A DNA stretch of 64,000 bases from Capsicum annuum. Lineage: Eukaryota > Streptophyta > Magnoliopsida > Solanales > Solanaceae. The notes beneath the pieces were generated by a model, which saw nothing but the letters and a program-made list of their open reading frames with translations, was not told where the DNA came from and made no database searches. Of the stretch, positions 21,227 through 34,099 are shown piece by piece. The DNA lies in NCBI RefSeq assembly GCF_002878395.1, contig NW_025862277.1, forward strand, positions 285,451 through 349,450, given 5' to 3'. Each line of letters opens with the position of its first letter. Positions within the stretch are counted from its first letter, which is position 1. The position numbers and the translations under genes are program-made.

Positions 21227-23372
21227 TGTCACACCTTTTTTTGTAACTCCAAAAGATTGGATTTTAAGGTTCGGAAGGGTTTTTATTATTAAAGTGACAA
21301 GATATTTAAAATTTATTTTGAAAAAGACTTATTTACATTTTTTTTTATTAAAAGTCAACACTTGACATAATCCGGTGTGCCAAGTCATCTTTGAAAGATC
21401 CTTTTTAAAATAATTTTTGATTCTTTAAACTGATTTGTGAATAGAGATTCTGGCTAAAGAATTCTATTAACCGAGGGGAAGGTGTTAGGCACCCCTTGAT
21501 CTCGTGGTTCGACCACGGTCTCTTGGTGGAGCAGGTTGGCTAATTTTATACTATGAATATATAAACCACATAAAACACATAAAACAAGCAACAAAACAAT
21601 CAAATAAAGGTCAAAACCGAAATAATGTCCAGTCCGAGTTATACAGTCCAGAAAATAGAAAAATGCAAAAATGTAAATCCTATTCTAAACTAATCCGAGA
21701 CTAGCTCCAATGCCTCAATCGATGCCTTGGGCCTTCATCACGAACATCCTCCGAGCATAAAACACTTCAGGGCATTCCCCGAATAAAATAATACATGTAC
21801 TCTGGGGAATTCCCTGGTCAAATGATACATTTGATCTAAACCTATAAAACCAAGCCATTCAACATACATTTTAAACATCAACAATCCACGCGTTCTAAAT
21901 TTGCCTACTGGAACCTACAATTTGCCTACCAGATTTGATTTATTACAATTCCCATAAATTTAATATAATTGATGATTTAAAATTAATACTAATTCACTAA
22001 TCGCGTTTAACCCCTTTTCAAATTTCTTTTAACATGCAAACTTTAACATAAAATAGTTATCAAGCCACATCAACATCGATTTCATATCAACAACTAGCTA
22101 TCCAGATAAACAACACCAAGTATCAACCAAATACTCAATCAACCATCATCAAACACATAATGATAATAAAAGAGTAGAGTTGATAATTGGACCTCAAAAG
22201 GTTTTGATTGACTTAAGGAGAAAGATGAGAGACGCTCCAAGAACCTTAACGAACCTTAATTCGGACCCCATCTTTGGTATGCATCCTTCTTTCATATTCT
22301 ACTGACCCAAAATATAAAATTACCAAAAATAGACGAAACCAAAACCAATTTTTTGTAAAAGAAAACCTCAATTCGGACCTGATCACCAATTTTGAACCCA
22401 ACTCCTACCTAATTTTGCACACCAAACGGATCTATTCCACTTGCTTTACATGGGGTTTTGGAATCGGACTCACTGCTTCCGTCTCACTAGAGTTTCAGAG
22501 AGCTCGGACAGCATAAAAAAATAGAGAATGGCCCAAATTCAGGGCAACAGTGGACTGTTAACCCCCAATGTTTAACTTCTTTCTCTCGATCCCCTATCTC
22601 TTTCAATTTTTATCTCTTTCTCTATTTTTATCTATTATTACCCCTCTCGATCTCTTCCTCAATCGATGATGTGTGTGTGATCTCATGTGTGGTGGAGTGT
22701 GAAGTTGTGCGTGTGTGCATATTCCATGAAAATGAAACAAAAAATGGTCCTCTAAGGAAGATGAGTCTCTGTAATTCCTATAACTCTCTTTTTTTCTCAC
22801 CCACCTCTCCCCATCTGTGTGTGTGTTATGGAGGAGACCAAAATATTGTGGCTATGTGCATGGTTCTTGTAACAATATCGCAAAGATAAAGAAAAGAACA
22901 AAAATAATGGAGTGCTCAAAATGGCGTGAGGTTGATTTTTGTATGTAGAAGATGATAAATGGAGGAACATATATTGTTGTGTGTGGTACCACTGTGAGAG
23001 TTATGTGAAGAAGAGGAAAATAGAGAATTATTGCTTCCTAATTCTTTTATGGGTCCCTTTTGTGTAATTGAAAAACCCCCTTTATTCTGTGTGTATATTT
23101 CTATATATATGGAGGAGGATCAATGGTTTTCCCTTTTTTTGTTCCCATATTCTATTAATAAAAGGGAATAACATGTGATTAGGTGGGGTAGGTGGTACAC
23201 GTGGCAGGGGTAAGGGTGGGGTGTGAGGTAGGATAAAATTTGTTATGGGTTTGTTAAGGATTGTTCTTTTTGTATTTTTGTGGGGTATAATCACATGGCA
23301 GAGGGTGCGTGGTAAGGTGAGCTAACAATGGATAAAATTGGACTTCGAGAGGGACAAAATTAGGTATCTACA
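21227..23372 (-). repeat. 5' LTR of the Tat-like element
   Basis: On the minus strand it starts TGTAGATACCTAATTTTGTCC at 23372 and ends GGTGTGACA at 21227, a length of 2,146 bp. A TATA-like string (minus strand ccatatatatag, about 23100-23111) is present about 265 bases from the LTR start. GT-rich tracts occur at 22665-22720 and 22815-22830. The small open frames at 22274-23294 lie within the LTR and are not taken as genes. Confidence 0.83.
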
Positions 23373-24330
23373 GACACATCATAGTAAATAACAAAGTCCG
23401 CTGTACCTTCGGGTAGGGTCAAAACCAGAGCTGAAGTTAACATGTCCTTCAACTTCTCAAAATAACCCTCACAAGTATTAGACCACAGAAACCTCACCCT
23501 CTTTTAAGTCAACTTTGTCTATGGAGCAGCAATCAAAGAGAAACTGTCCACAAACCTCTTCTAATACCTAGCTGAATCCAAGAAGCTCCAAAAATCAGTT
23601 GGAGTTGTGGGTCTATGCCACTTTTTCACCGCCTCAACTTTTTTTGGATCCATCACGATACCTTTACTAGAAACAACATGACAAAGGAAGGTCACAACAT
23701 TCAACTAAAACTCAAACTTTGAAAACTTAGCATAGAAATATTGATCCTTAAGGGTTTGCAACACTGTGCAGAGGTGGTTGACATGATCCACCTTACTCTT
23801 AGAATATACCAAAATGTGATTGATAAATACAATGATGAATAAGTCCAAAAACTAACAAAAAACTGGTTCATAAGATCTGTATATACTTCCAGAGCATTAG
23901 TCAACCCAAAAAACATGACTAAGAACTCGTAGTGGCTATATCGGGTTCAAAAAATAGTCTTAGGGATATCAACCTTCCTAATTTTCAACTGATGATAACC
24001 CAACCAAAGATCAATCTTAGAAAAACATCTAACACCTTGAAGATGGTCAAATAGGTTATCAATTATAGGAAGAGGTGTACTTATTCTTCACAGACACTTT
24101 ATTCAGCCATTAATAGTCTATACACATTTGAAGGGACTCATCCTTCTTATGCACGAAAAGCACAGGAGTACCCCACAGAGAAACATTAGGGAAAATAAAA
24201 CTCTTATCAAGAAGATCTTTCAATTGCTCCTTTTACTCATTTAACTCAGTCGGAACCATTCTATAAGGAGAGAGAGATAGGACGGGTATTCGAGGAAAGG
24301 TCAATCCAAGTCTATTTCCCTATCCAGAGG
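23373..24330 (-). pseudogene. Gypsy-3 reverse transcriptase and RNase H start
   Basis: Minus-strand frames show [32 protein letters not shown] and then an active-site block reading [16 protein letters not shown] at about 23812-23860. Both catalytic Asp of the FxDD motif are replaced (Asn and His). RNase H begins with a LTLPEGTADFVIYYD-like stretch at about 23380-23430 and is cut at 23373. Many stops and frameshifts are present. Confidence 0.82.
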
Positions 24331-24559
24331 AATACCAGAAATACCATCAGAGAACTTTTTAGGAAACTCATTGACTACAGGGACAGATTGCAAAGAAGGG
24401 CCCTCATAATTAGAATCCTTAACCCATACTAGATGATATAAAAACCCTTTGGAAATAAAATTTTAGGCTCTAGGATAATAAATGAAACATTATTTAGGTG
24501 CTAAAGAACTACCTTCCCACTCAATCACAGGTTCATTTTGAAATTGGAAACTAAGCTTT

Positions 24560-24860
24560 CGAGTTCTACAATCAAGAGTGCATAGAATTAATGGAGCCAA
24601 TCCATCCCTAGAATAACATCAAAGTATAACATATCCAACTTTATTAGATCCACTAATGTCTTCCTACCATAGATAGATACCATATAACTACCGAAGACTT
24701 TTATAGCCAAAACAGAGTCACCCACAAGGGTAGACACAGAAAAAGGATGAGAAATACACTCAGGACTAAAACCAAAATGAATAGCCAGATAAGAGGTCAT
24801 ATAAGAAAGGGCAGACCATGGATCAAGTAAGTAATGCATGCCATAAAGAAGAGTTATACC
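24560..24860 (-). pseudogene. Gypsy-3 aspartic protease
   Basis: The frame 24588-24839 reads HYLLDPWSALSYMTSYLAIH, PFSVSTLVGDSVLAIKVF, GRKTLVDLIKLDMLYFDVIL and GMDWLH. This is the chromovirus protease from the active-site strand (family LLDPGAS, here DPWSA) to the conserved (I/L)LGMDWL block. The Gly of the active site is replaced by Trp. Confidence 0.85.
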
Positions 24861-26175
24861 ATACCAATGGCAGCATCAGTAAAAGCCTTAGATTCCTGAT
24901 GGGTGGCAAGATCAAACAAATGATTCCAGTTAGTACCGGTACTAGAAGTAGCACCCTTTGGTGCAGGAGATGAAGAAGTAGCAACCAAAACCTTATTAGC
25001 TCTAGAAGTAACATCGCCTCTAGGTTGGACACACCTAAAATATTTATTACTCCCCTCATCACATAAACAATGGTGCAACTATCCACAAAATCTTCATGGA
25101 GGATATAATAGAGCTGATTAGGACCCATTGACCTAAGATTAGGCACTTTATGCCTTAAACCCACTATTGCTTTGGAAGCAATGATCACAAAACAACTTAG
25201 GATATAAAGCACTAGCTATAGAATAAGAGCAAAAATTTCACCACTTCTTATTAGACCACTGCCTACCATCTCTACCACTATACTATTAGCCTTCGCCCTC
25301 CTCAAAATACTTGGATCTCTTACTTTACCTCTCTCCTATATCTATTATTTCTTATTCTACTTTTTAACCTACTATATATACACCACAAAACTATAGATAT
25401 CCATGTCATTATTTAGCAAGGTGGCCTTAGACATAAACGCTAAGTCTTGAGATAAGCCCAAAGATAACTTCTTTATCTTATCCCTCATAGAAGACACCAA
25501 CTTCAAAGCATAGCAAGACAGCTGATGAAACTTCAAGGCATACTCTTTCACAGTATCTTACCTTGTTCAAATTCACAACTCCTCAACTATTATATCTCTC
25601 AACTCCTGAGGAAAAAAGCTATCAAGGAAAGCACTAAAACAGTAATCTTATATTGCTAGATTAGCATAATCCCCTCTAAATTGTTACCACTTATCATACC
25701 ACTAATATACTACCTCCTTCAGCTAATATGCGATGAACTCCATACCCTTTGAGTTAGAAACATGCATTAGTTGGAAGATCTTTTCTATTTTATCTATGAA
25801 CCCTTGAGGATCCTCCTCAATCTTAGAACCAGTGAAAGTTGGAGGACTCTACCTTATGAACTAGCCAACCCTTGTGGCCTAAAAAAATGAAGTGACAGGG
25901 GCAACACCTTAGACTGGCGTGACTGAGAGGCCACTAATATAGTAAGCAAATGAATCATCTGGGGAAACTCAATATTAGACAAATTATCCTAATGCATCAA
26001 GGCAAGAGTATCATTGGCTCGAATAGGACTAGCAGTGATCGGTAGAAATCCATGCGGAAAATTAGAAGCAGGGACCATAGATAGGGTATGTACCTCATAA
26101 GTAAGATGAGTTTCGTCCACTTTGTCCTCAAGTAGGACAGGAGTTTCCACTAGCATTAGATTTTCTAGGAGGCAT
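24861..26175 (-). pseudogene. Gypsy-3 gag
   Basis: Minus-strand ATG at 26175 opens MPPRKSNASGNS, the usual chromovirus gag start, and then hits a stop. The core is readable at about 25400-25850 across stops: PPTFTGSKIEEDPQGFIDKI, FQLMHVSNSKGMEFIAY, LKEVVYQWYDKW, FLDSFFPQELRD and VKEYALKFHQLSCYA. A possible, degraded zinc knuckle (CDHCFQSNSGFKA) lies near 25140-25200. The element would have made its capsid from this. The open frames at 24823-25212 and 25989-26222 are partly out of frame with it. Confidence 0.8.
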
Positions 26176-26374
26176 GATCTAAAAAGCGAACAAATGGGAA
26201 TTAAAGGAGATTTCAACCTCATAAGACTCTACAGCCCAAAAGTAGAACACAATAATGGAAAACATTCCTAAGTACCTTATAGCCTCTCCCTTATAAGTGT
26301 AGTATGCTACACACTAATAAAAGAGACTCTACTTGACACAGATTTGTGGATACCTAATTGACCATGAACCTAGG

Positions 26375-26387
26375 GATTTGATACCAA
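26375..26387 (-). other. Gypsy-3 primer-binding site
   Basis: The minus strand reads TTGGTATCAAATC, close to the initiator tRNA-Met site TGGTATCAGAGC, with the LTR a few bases to the right. It fixes the orientation and the LTR start near 26391. Confidence 0.78.
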
Positions 26388-26479
26388 TTTTTTCATAACC
26401 ATAACTAGGGACTAGATGGTATCATAAGTCTGACGATGACCAAAGACCATCCCCTTTACCTAGTCAAATAGAACACATC

Positions 26480-28617
26480 TGTAATGCCCCAGGAGTATAC
26501 CCTGGATGCCATACCTTGCTTATAGTCATAAGTGACCACAAGCTAACCTATAAGCTGTTACTATTGTGAGCACTAAATGAAATTGATAATAAAAGATACA
26601 CATATGTGGAAAACAAAGCTAGATATGCCATTAGGTTTAAGCATTCAAAAATATTTTTGAAATAATACGTTCAAAAATAATATTGTAAAGACTGTCAATA
26701 ACATCTAATAATTTACTAACTGTCTGAAAATGTCTGAAAGCCTCTAACTGACTGACTGTAGAATTGATAGGACAAGTACCCAACTAACTCTAATTGACTA
26801 ATAAACTAAAACACTAAAATAAACATAAATGGTCCTCAAAATATGATGACTCACCACTGCTGCTACTGCTAATGCCCTAGGATATCTAGGTGTGGTTGGG
26901 AACCTAAACATTTGAACCTATGATATAAGACATCATAGCGCAAGAAATGAGTATACGGTTAATACTTTAAATATACTGGTATGCTAAATGAGGTTAAGCT
27001 GATATGCCTGGGCTCAAGGACATGAATAATACATGAGTAAATAAATAGCATGAGATGACTGATGCATAGTATATGTGAAAACTGTAAAATCTTAGGATGC
27101 ATGACCAAGCATATAACATGATACTAAAATAGTTTGTAAACTGAAGTACTAAAATACTGATACTGAATAACTTATAACTGTATTCTATGGCCAAGCAAAC
27201 CTGAAACTATACTCTGTACTTAATACTGAATTAAGACTGTGGGAGCTAGCTATAACCGACATGCCCCAATGTACTATCATGATACAACCTATAATCCCAG
27301 TTGGAAGGGCATCAGTACCGTGCTATGGATACTAATAATGGCTGTGTGGATCCACTAATGTGATATCCCAAAGGATTAGGGTGTCATACCTATCTAACGG
27401 GGGAAACCTCAAAGTCTACGGTGGCACTGTAGGTCTAAAACTTAGAGACTACTGCTAATATCTCATGCCTACTGATGGGGGAGAAAACTTCCGCATGCCT
27501 ATAGATGAGAGAGATGTCATCCCTACATTCACTTGATGTTAAGTTTTACTTCTAACTGAATCATACTGATTTCTGAACTAATCTAAGTTTAACTGACTGG
27601 ACTAATAGTGCTTATGGTTTATCTAAAACCACTCTGAAAATGTTGAAACTATGTAAACGGCTAAGCTTCGGGTATTCATAATCCCTAGGACTTGATAGCA
27701 ATATCAAAAAGAACATATGAGAGCATTTGAAACCATAATAAGTAAGCATTATTCCAAAATCATTACTTAGGCATTTCATTAAACACTTGAGGGTCATGAA
27801 TTAAAGCATGAAATAGTTAAAACATGAGATGGTAGCATAACTTCAATACAAAGACCATGAATTGATGATTTAACATACAAAATTCCGTCATTCAAACATG
27901 TAAGGTTAGTTGTATGAAAAATCACTTTTACACATCATGTATATTAGAAATTCGTAAAAGTTTCATGAAGATAATTCGTGTTAACATGAGAATTCATACT
28001 TTAAAATATGAAATAGTTAAAACATGTGATGGTAGCCCATAGATGAATATTTATCATACCTTAAGGCTTTAATCTTGTAAGAGAAATAACTTTCTTGAGC
28101 ATTCTTGGGTGGTGAAGCTTGAATTCTTGAGTTTCCATGAAGGAATAATGATGAACTTGATGAATGTGGGTGAAGGCTAGGTTTTTTTTAGAGGGTAATT
28201 GAGGAAATTTGGCATATAATTCCATAACTAATGATAAATCTCGTGTTTCCACTGATTGGGGCAGTGGGAAAAGACCAAACTATCTCCAGGAAGTTTAAAT
28301 TCGCAACTGGATCCCAAATTTGATCATCACCGTGATGCACCAAGGCTACCACCATTATAGCCACCATGATGCGATGCAATCACGGTGAGCTGTTGTTTTG
28401 GAAATCTAAATATGGTTTAAACCTTGTCCAAAAAATTTGAAACTTACCGGAGACATGCCCCTTTCACCCCTAAACATGAATCAACTCAAAAACTTACGTC
28501 TCTGGGTCGGGAAGGTCTCTTTATAAATCTTCAAAGTTAAGAGGGTAAAACTTAAATTAAGTCCCCAACACTTAGCTAAACTTTCAGGTACTATTCCTCT
28601 TATACATGCACTATGGA
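26480..28617 (-). repeat. Gypsy-2 3' LTR (left copy)
   Basis: Plus-strand start tgtaatgccccaggagtata at 26480. Compared with the right copy, about the last 50 bases before the PPT, including the terminal ggggtattaca, are missing, so the LTR start was lost by a small deletion near 28617. By eye it is about 83% identical to the right copy over the first 155 bases. A palindromic GC-richer patch (cgtgatgcacca...gatgcgatgcaatcacgg) lies at 28330-28386. Confidence 0.87.
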
Positions 28618-28623
28618 AAATTT

Positions 28624-28635
28624 ATCTCCCCCTTA
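28624..28635 (-). other. Gypsy-2 polypurine tract
   Basis: Minus strand TAAGGGGGAGAT, next to the damaged LTR end and equivalent to the tracts at 1720 and 32488. Confidence 0.75.
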
Positions 28636-28849
28636 GGAACATTAATCCTCAAATAAGACTAACTAAGCTGAGAATATTGAGGGAACGGAAATCACATACT
28701 GAACATGCATAATTGAAAACATGATTACATGACTGAGTCTCAAATATGGTGACTGGCTGAACTAATTCAAGAATGCATGCAATGACATGTACATGATTAT
28801 ATAGATGGAATTAAGAATGAAAAAAAGAACTCTAGGGAAAACTTTTACC

Positions 28850-29470
28850 TTGAGATAAGTATGAGTTTGCAAGGAAAATGTGAAGGTACTTGGTACGCAT
28901 GTCTTCTTCTGCTTCTCAAGTAGCTCCCTTAATAGACTGATTCCCCAAAGAACTTTGATCAAGGGAACTTCTTTGTTCCTTATTCTACAAATCTTGCGAT
29001 CTAAGATTTCAAATGGGAGTTCTTCATAAGAAAGACCATTCTGAATATCTAAGCTCTCTAAAGGCACAACGACAGTTGGGTCATTAATACACTTCTTTAA
29101 TAAAGAAATATGGAACACTGGATGTGCTGATGCCAAATATGCAGGCAACTCAAGCTCATACGCCACCTTTCCAAAATGACTTAAGATCCTGAAAGTGCTA
29201 ATATATTGGAGACTGAGTTTTCCTTTCTTGCCAAATATCTTTACTCTCTTCATGGGATAGATCTTAAAATAAACTAAGTCTCCAACTGTGAACTCGAGAT
29301 TCCTCCTACGCATATCTGTATAAGATTTCTGATCGCTTTGGGCTTTCTTAAGCCATTCCCTGATTAGCTGAACTTTCTCCAATGTATCAAATACTAAATC
29401 TAGGCCTACCAATGCAGTATCACCTACCTTAAACCAACTCATAGGAGATCTATACCTTGTTCTATAAAGA
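28850..29470 (-). pseudogene. Gypsy-2 integrase C-terminus and chromodomain-type tail
   Basis: A long minus-strand frame reads VQLIREWLKKAQSDQKSYTD, RRRNLEFTVGDLVYFKIYPM, GKKGKLSLQYISTFRILSHF, GKVAYELELPAYLASAHPVF, SLLKKCINDPTVVVPLES, LSYEELPFEILDRKI and RNKEVPLIKVLWG. This matches the GPY/F and chromodomain-like tail of Tekay/Del elements. Near 28935 the frame shifts: the family block ATWEAEEDMRTKY continues in another frame with a stop at the Trp. The reported 226-residue open frame therefore ends in out-of-frame sequence. Confidence 0.88.
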
Positions 29471-30156
29471 TCTCAAAATAGAGCCATCTGAATATTGGAA
29501 TGATAACTGTTATTGTAACCAAACTCAATCAATGGAAAGTGATCATCCCAACTGCCCTTGAAGTCGATAACATATTCCTGCAGTATGTCCTCTAAGGTCT
29601 GAATGGTCATCTCTACCTAACCATCTGTTTGAGGGTAAAAGGCTATTCTGAGATGAATTTGTGTACCAAGACCCTTCCGAAAAGCTTTCCAAAAATGAGA
29701 GGCAAATTGAGTACCTCTATCTAAAATAATAGAAAATGGGACTCCATAAAATCTAACCAACTCTATGATGTATAGCTTGGCATAATCCTTGGATGAATAA
29801 GAAGTATGGACTAAAAAAATGGGCTAATTTGGTCATTCTATCCATAAAAACCCAAATCAAATCATGCTGGCGATGTGAACGAGGCAACCCTACCACAAAA
29901 CTCATGTTCACATCTTCCCACTTCCAAGTGGGTTTGCTGAACTCCTTCATATTGCCACTAGGCCTTTGGTGCTCAACCTTAACCTGCTAACAATTAGAGC
30001 ACTTAGCTACAAACTCTATAATATCCCTTTTTATATCTCTCTACCAATAGTTTCCCAAAAATCATAGTTTATCTTAGTAGCACCTGGGTGAATGGAATAA
30101 CGTGCACAATTCGCTTCTGTAAGAATTTTCAGTATCAACGTATCAACACATGGCAT
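29471..30156 (-). pseudogene. Gypsy-2 integrase, N-terminal and catalytic part, cut by gypsy-1
   Basis: Read leftward: ILTEANCARYSIHPGATKI, FVAKCSNC (part of the zinc-binding N-terminus), EFSKPTWKWEDVNMSFVVGL, PRSHRQHDLIWVFMDRMTKLAH, then degraded blocks through the second Asp and the Glu region near 29590-29720. The first catalytic Asp (family NMDFVVGLP) is replaced by Ser. The coding region continues on the other side of gypsy-1 at 39845. The insertion lies just before the zinc-binding region of integrase. Confidence 0.83.
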
Positions 30157-32487
30157 TGTAATAACCTGAGACTACCCCTAGTTATTACACAGTGCTTATG
30201 GTCCCAAGGGACCACAAGCTAACCCATGAGCTGGTACCTGCTGTGAGCACTAAAAAATATAATCATGAATGAGGAAGAATAACTGAAATACCATAAGGTT
30301 TTAATAATGAAATAGCTGCTGAATTATGAACCTGGCATAATATTAAACTCTGAATAGCTAACTATAGTGTCTAAAATGTCTCTAAACTTAATACTATGAG
30401 TTGATGGGACATTCCCCAACTAACTCTGCTAACTACTGAGATAAAGATATGAAGTGATATAATGTTTCCTTGGATGATGAGGACTTACCACTTCTACTGT
30501 ACTGCTGATGATCTGAGGGACTAAGTACAATCTGGGAACTGAGCATTAGCACCTATGATATGATACATTATAGCACAAAAGAAAGGTATGCGATCAGTAC
30601 TTTTAATGTGCTGGTATACTAAATGAGGTAGGCTAATATGATTGGTTTCATAAATAGGAATAATAATAATTAACTAGATATACATGTAAAGCATGGAGTA
30701 CTGAATAAAGATCATAGAATCTGTAGATACTAAAAATGTATGAAAATCTTTAAATACTGACGATGCATGACCAAGCATATAACATAAACTGAGTAAAATC
30801 TGTAAACTGAAATCTTTATGCTTTGGTCAACAACACTAAGACTAATAACTGAGCTGGGACTATAACAGAGACTATATTTGAGACTGTAGGAGGTATCATC
30901 TAATCTATATTTCCCAATTTGAGCAAATTAGGGTCCAACCTGTGACCCTAATTTGAAGGGTGTTAATACTATTCCACGCGTACTAACAATGACTGTGTGG
31001 ATCCACTAAACTAATATAATATTCAAAAGACTAAGGGTGTCAAGTCTGAATTGATGGGTGACCTTTGCGAGATAGTGTAGCGTAATCTGATGGGTGATTA
31101 CTCATATCCTACGTTGGCTACGTAGTTCTAGAGTATAGGGATTGCTAATAATGACTTTGCCTATTTGACAGGGAAGCCACCATCCCTGCACTCACTTGGT
31201 GCTAAATCCTACTCCTAACTGAAAGACACTGAGATAGTAGACTGTTCTGAGTTCATTTGACTTGTAACTAACTATTCTGATAATGCTCATAGTATGTTTT
31301 GCAGAATATTCTGTAATGTACTAAAACTAGACTAAGAAAGCAGCTATGTATTTCAGGTATTCAATTCCCCCAGGACTCGAAACAATTATAGTAAAAGGAC
31401 ACTAAAGCTGGAAGGACAAAACACGAAGGCTTTGATTTAAATCAATCATTCTTGTAGGCATTTTATCAAAAACTTGTAGTTCATGGTTTAAAACAATCAT
31501 AGGAATATCCTAAAACTTATAAAAATAGCATGAATCCGACATAATTGAGTTAAATCGAGGTCTTGTTCAATAAATAACAATATTAAGTCATGGAGGATTA
31601 AATAATAATAATAATAATTTCATGATAACATGGTATAGAATCATAGTTCATGGAGATTCATCGGTGAAATCACAATTTAAAACACAATAACTTGAAAAGA
31701 TCAGAATTTTATAATTTAAAAGGGTTGATTGGACTCCATGGATGAAAGGGATCCATGGATGAAAATCTAACATACCTTAATTGATGAATTTTCTGAAGTT
31801 CTTGGTAAGTTCTGGAGGATTGACCTTGAATTTAAGAGCTAGGGTTCTTGATTGGGAGAGGATGCCTTTTGATTTGGGGGAAATTAATTAAAGAATGATT
31901 TTAAAATATTTTTAGGGCTTAAATATTACACCTGGGTGGACTAGAATAATGGGGAAAAGACTGTTTTACCCTTGGGCAAAACTTTTAATTTTAGTTGAAT
32001 TTTTCCGAAATGGGCACCTGGCACGAAGCGGTGCTATCGCGCTGTATCACTATAAACTGACAACTGAGAACTGGGCTAACGGCGCAACGTGGAGAAAGCG
32101 CGGTGCCCCTTTGATTCTAATTTTCATCATTGGCGCGGTGCGCCATGATCGTGCTACCTTACTGGAATTGGACAATTATGAATTGAGCCTATGGCACGAT
32201 GTGCCACTATCGTGGAGCAAAACTGGAAATTGACAATTGCTATTTACACTGACTCCACGACATGTTAAGGGTCAAAATGATGGTGTTTAATGACTGGAAC
32301 TTAAAATCACCATAACTTCTTATCCGGTTATCATATTTCGGCAAATTTTATACTGCTAGAAAGCTAATTGAATTTTCTACACAATGGCAGGCTTTAAAGT
32401 GGAAAATAATGAGTGTTTTGAAAAATTTATGGTCGAATACTCATTTATTGGGACTTAAGTTTTGCTAAGGAAATGTGGAGTATTACA
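30157..32487 (-). repeat. Gypsy-1 3' LTR (left copy)
   Basis: Plus-strand tgtaataacctgagactacc to gagtattaca, 2,331 bp. About 88% identical by eye to the right copy over the first 145 bases. The segment 32010-32265 is a GC-richer patch with repeated palindromic words (gcggtgctatcgcgct, ggcgcggtgcgcc, gatgtgccactatcgtgg). The open frame at 31949-32233 runs through this patch and is not a gene. Confidence 0.92.
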
Positions 32488-32504
32488 ATATCTCCCCCTT
32501 GGGA
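32488..32504 (-). other. Gypsy-1 polypurine tract
   Basis: Minus strand CCCAAGGGGGAGATAT immediately before the LTR start TGTAATACTCC. Confidence 0.88.
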
Positions 32505-32727
32505 TTATTCATCCTCAAATAAGACTGGTTAAGCTTGGGGAAAACTGATGAACTAAACTAAACTGATGAACTAAGCTTACACTCTGAACATGCATATCTG
32601 ATGCATAAAATGCATGACTGAACTGATTCATGAATGCAAGACTGACATGAACATGATGTGCAACCAAAACTGAGCATAATAAAGAAAAAATCTTAAGATG
32701 ATTTGGTATGTTATACTGAATTTGGAT

Positions 32728-33120
32728 TCACGGAGAAGAGATCAGGGTTCTTGGTCCGCATGTCTGCCTCTTTTTCCCAAGTGGTTCCCTTAAAAGATGA
32801 TTCCGCCAAAGAAGTTTAACTAGTGGAAATTCTTTGTTCTTTAGTATACAAACTTGATGATTAAGAATTTTGACTGGGACTTCCTCAAAGGAAAGACTGT
32901 TCTGAATATCTACACTTTCTAAGGGAACAACTACAGCTGGATCACCAATACACTCTTTCAACAATGAGACATGGAACACTGGGTGCACTGAGGTCAAATC
33001 TGAAGGCAACTCAAACTCATAAGCTACCTTTCCGAAATGATGGAGAATTCTAAAGGGGACCAACATATCAGGGACAGAGTTTCTCTTTTTTGCTAAATCT
33101 CTTCGCTCCTTTCATGAGAG
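32728..33120 (-). pseudogene. Gypsy-1 polyprotein tail (GPY/F and chromodomain-type)
   Basis: The frame 32728-33066 reads VPFRILHHFGKVAYEFELPS, DLTSVHPVFHVSLLKECI, GDPAVVVPLESVDIQNSLSF, EEVPVKILNHQVCILKNKEF and VKLLWRNHL. The family block that should follow (ATWEAEADMRTK) is reached only by a frame change. This tail binds chromatin marks in chromoviruses that have a true chromodomain. Here only the general family match is visible. Confidence 0.87.
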
Positions 33121-33990
33121 ATATTTTCAAGTACACAAAGTCACCGACCTCAAACTCGAGATCCCTTCTCCTCATGTCTGCATATAATTTCTATCGGCTC
33201 TGGGCAGCCCTAAGCCTTTCTCTGATCGACTGAACCTTCTCTAATGCATTAAATACCAAGTCAGGCCCTACTACTACGGCCTCACCTTCTTTAAATCAAC
33301 CAATCAAAGATCTACATCTCCTACAATAGAGAGCCTCAAATGGAGCCATACGGATACTAGAATGATAGTTGTTATTGTATGTGAATTCAATCAAAGGAAA
33401 ATGTTCATCCTAACTACCCTTGAAATCAACAATGCACACTCTCAGTATATTTTATAGAGTCTGAATGGTCCTTTCTACTTGACCATCAATCTGAGGTTGG
33501 AAAGCTGTACTGAGATGGACCTGGGTTCCAAGACTATTTTGGAATGCTTTCCAGAAATAAGAGATAAACTGGGTACCTCTGTCTGAGATGATAGATAAGA
33601 TAACACCATGCAACCTAACCAACTCTTTGAGATAGAGTTTAGCATAGTCCTTGGCTGAATAAGAGGTATGGACTGGCAAGAAATGAGCTAATTTGGTCAT
33701 CCTATCTATGATAACCCAAATAGAATCATGTTGATGACGGGTACGAGAAAACCTATCACAAAGTCCATGTTCACTTTCTCCTATTTCCATATGGGAATAT
33801 TGAACTCCTGTATGGACCCACTAGGCTTCTAGTGCTCAATCTTAACTTGCTGGCATATAGAGCACTTAGTATAAACTCTGCAATATCTCTCTTTATCTCA
33901 CTCCATTAATAGATCTCCCATAAATTATGGTACATCTTAGTGGTCCCTAGATGGATAGAGTAACGCATACCATACGCTTCTGTAAGAATT
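33121..33990 (-). pseudogene. Gypsy-1 integrase
   Basis: The frame 33452-33790 reads RTRHQHDSIWVIIDRMTKLA, HFLPVHTSYSAKDYAKLYLK, ELVRLHGVILSIISDRGTQF, NSLGTQVHLSTAFQPQIDGQ and VERTIQTL. The second Asp (ISDRG) and the Glu (QVERT) of the DDE triad are kept. The first Asp block (family VNMDFV) is in another frame just upstream, because of a frameshift near 33765-33775. Zinc-binding residues are partly visible near 33850-33990 (C..C around KLSTLYMPAS, degraded). The distal part at 33121-33450 is degraded. Confidence 0.87.
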
Positions 33991-34099
33991 TTTTGCCTCA
34001 AGTCATTACCCTAACAATGAAAAACACCATCTTCCCTTAGTAGAAAACCTCCACCTTCAGATCTTTAACTGATTCTTTTAACTTAGCTAGACTGGGATC

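Larger units (their letters stand above)
15560..23372 (-). mobile_element. Tat/Ogre-like gypsy element, minus strand, 3' part missing
   Basis: From right to left on the minus strand: a 5' LTR (23372-21227), a tRNA-Arg-type PBS (21222-21205), a long AT-rich leader, a gag (19547-18195), and then non-coding sequence with tandem repeats down to the Athila junction near 15560. No protease, reverse transcriptase or integrase is seen and no left LTR, so the element is truncated. The right end abuts the RNase H region of gypsy-3, so it was inserted into, or recombined with, that element. Confidence 0.78.
23373..26479 (-). mobile_element. Gypsy-3 chromovirus, interior and start of 5' LTR (rest at 45200-47321)
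   Basis: Oldest layer of the nest. Minus-strand gag, protease, reverse transcriptase and the beginning of RNase H are present. Integrase and 3' LTR are missing because the Tat-like element abuts at 23372. The PBS is at 26375-26387, and the 5' LTR begins near 26391 but is interrupted after 26479 by gypsy-2, resuming at 45200. Confidence 0.85.

Noticed and set aside
22603..22889. His-rich and GT-rich open frames
   Set aside because: Produced by short tgtgtg tracts inside the Tat-like LTR.
28762..29442. 226-residue open frame as an intact gene
   Set aside because: It is the gypsy-2 polyprotein tail. Its last about 50 residues are out of frame after a frameshift near 28935, and upstream integrase is broken.
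31949..32233. 94-residue open frame in a GC-richer patch
   Set aside because: It lies in the gypsy-1 LTR across the palindromic patch, and the right LTR copy does not keep it.
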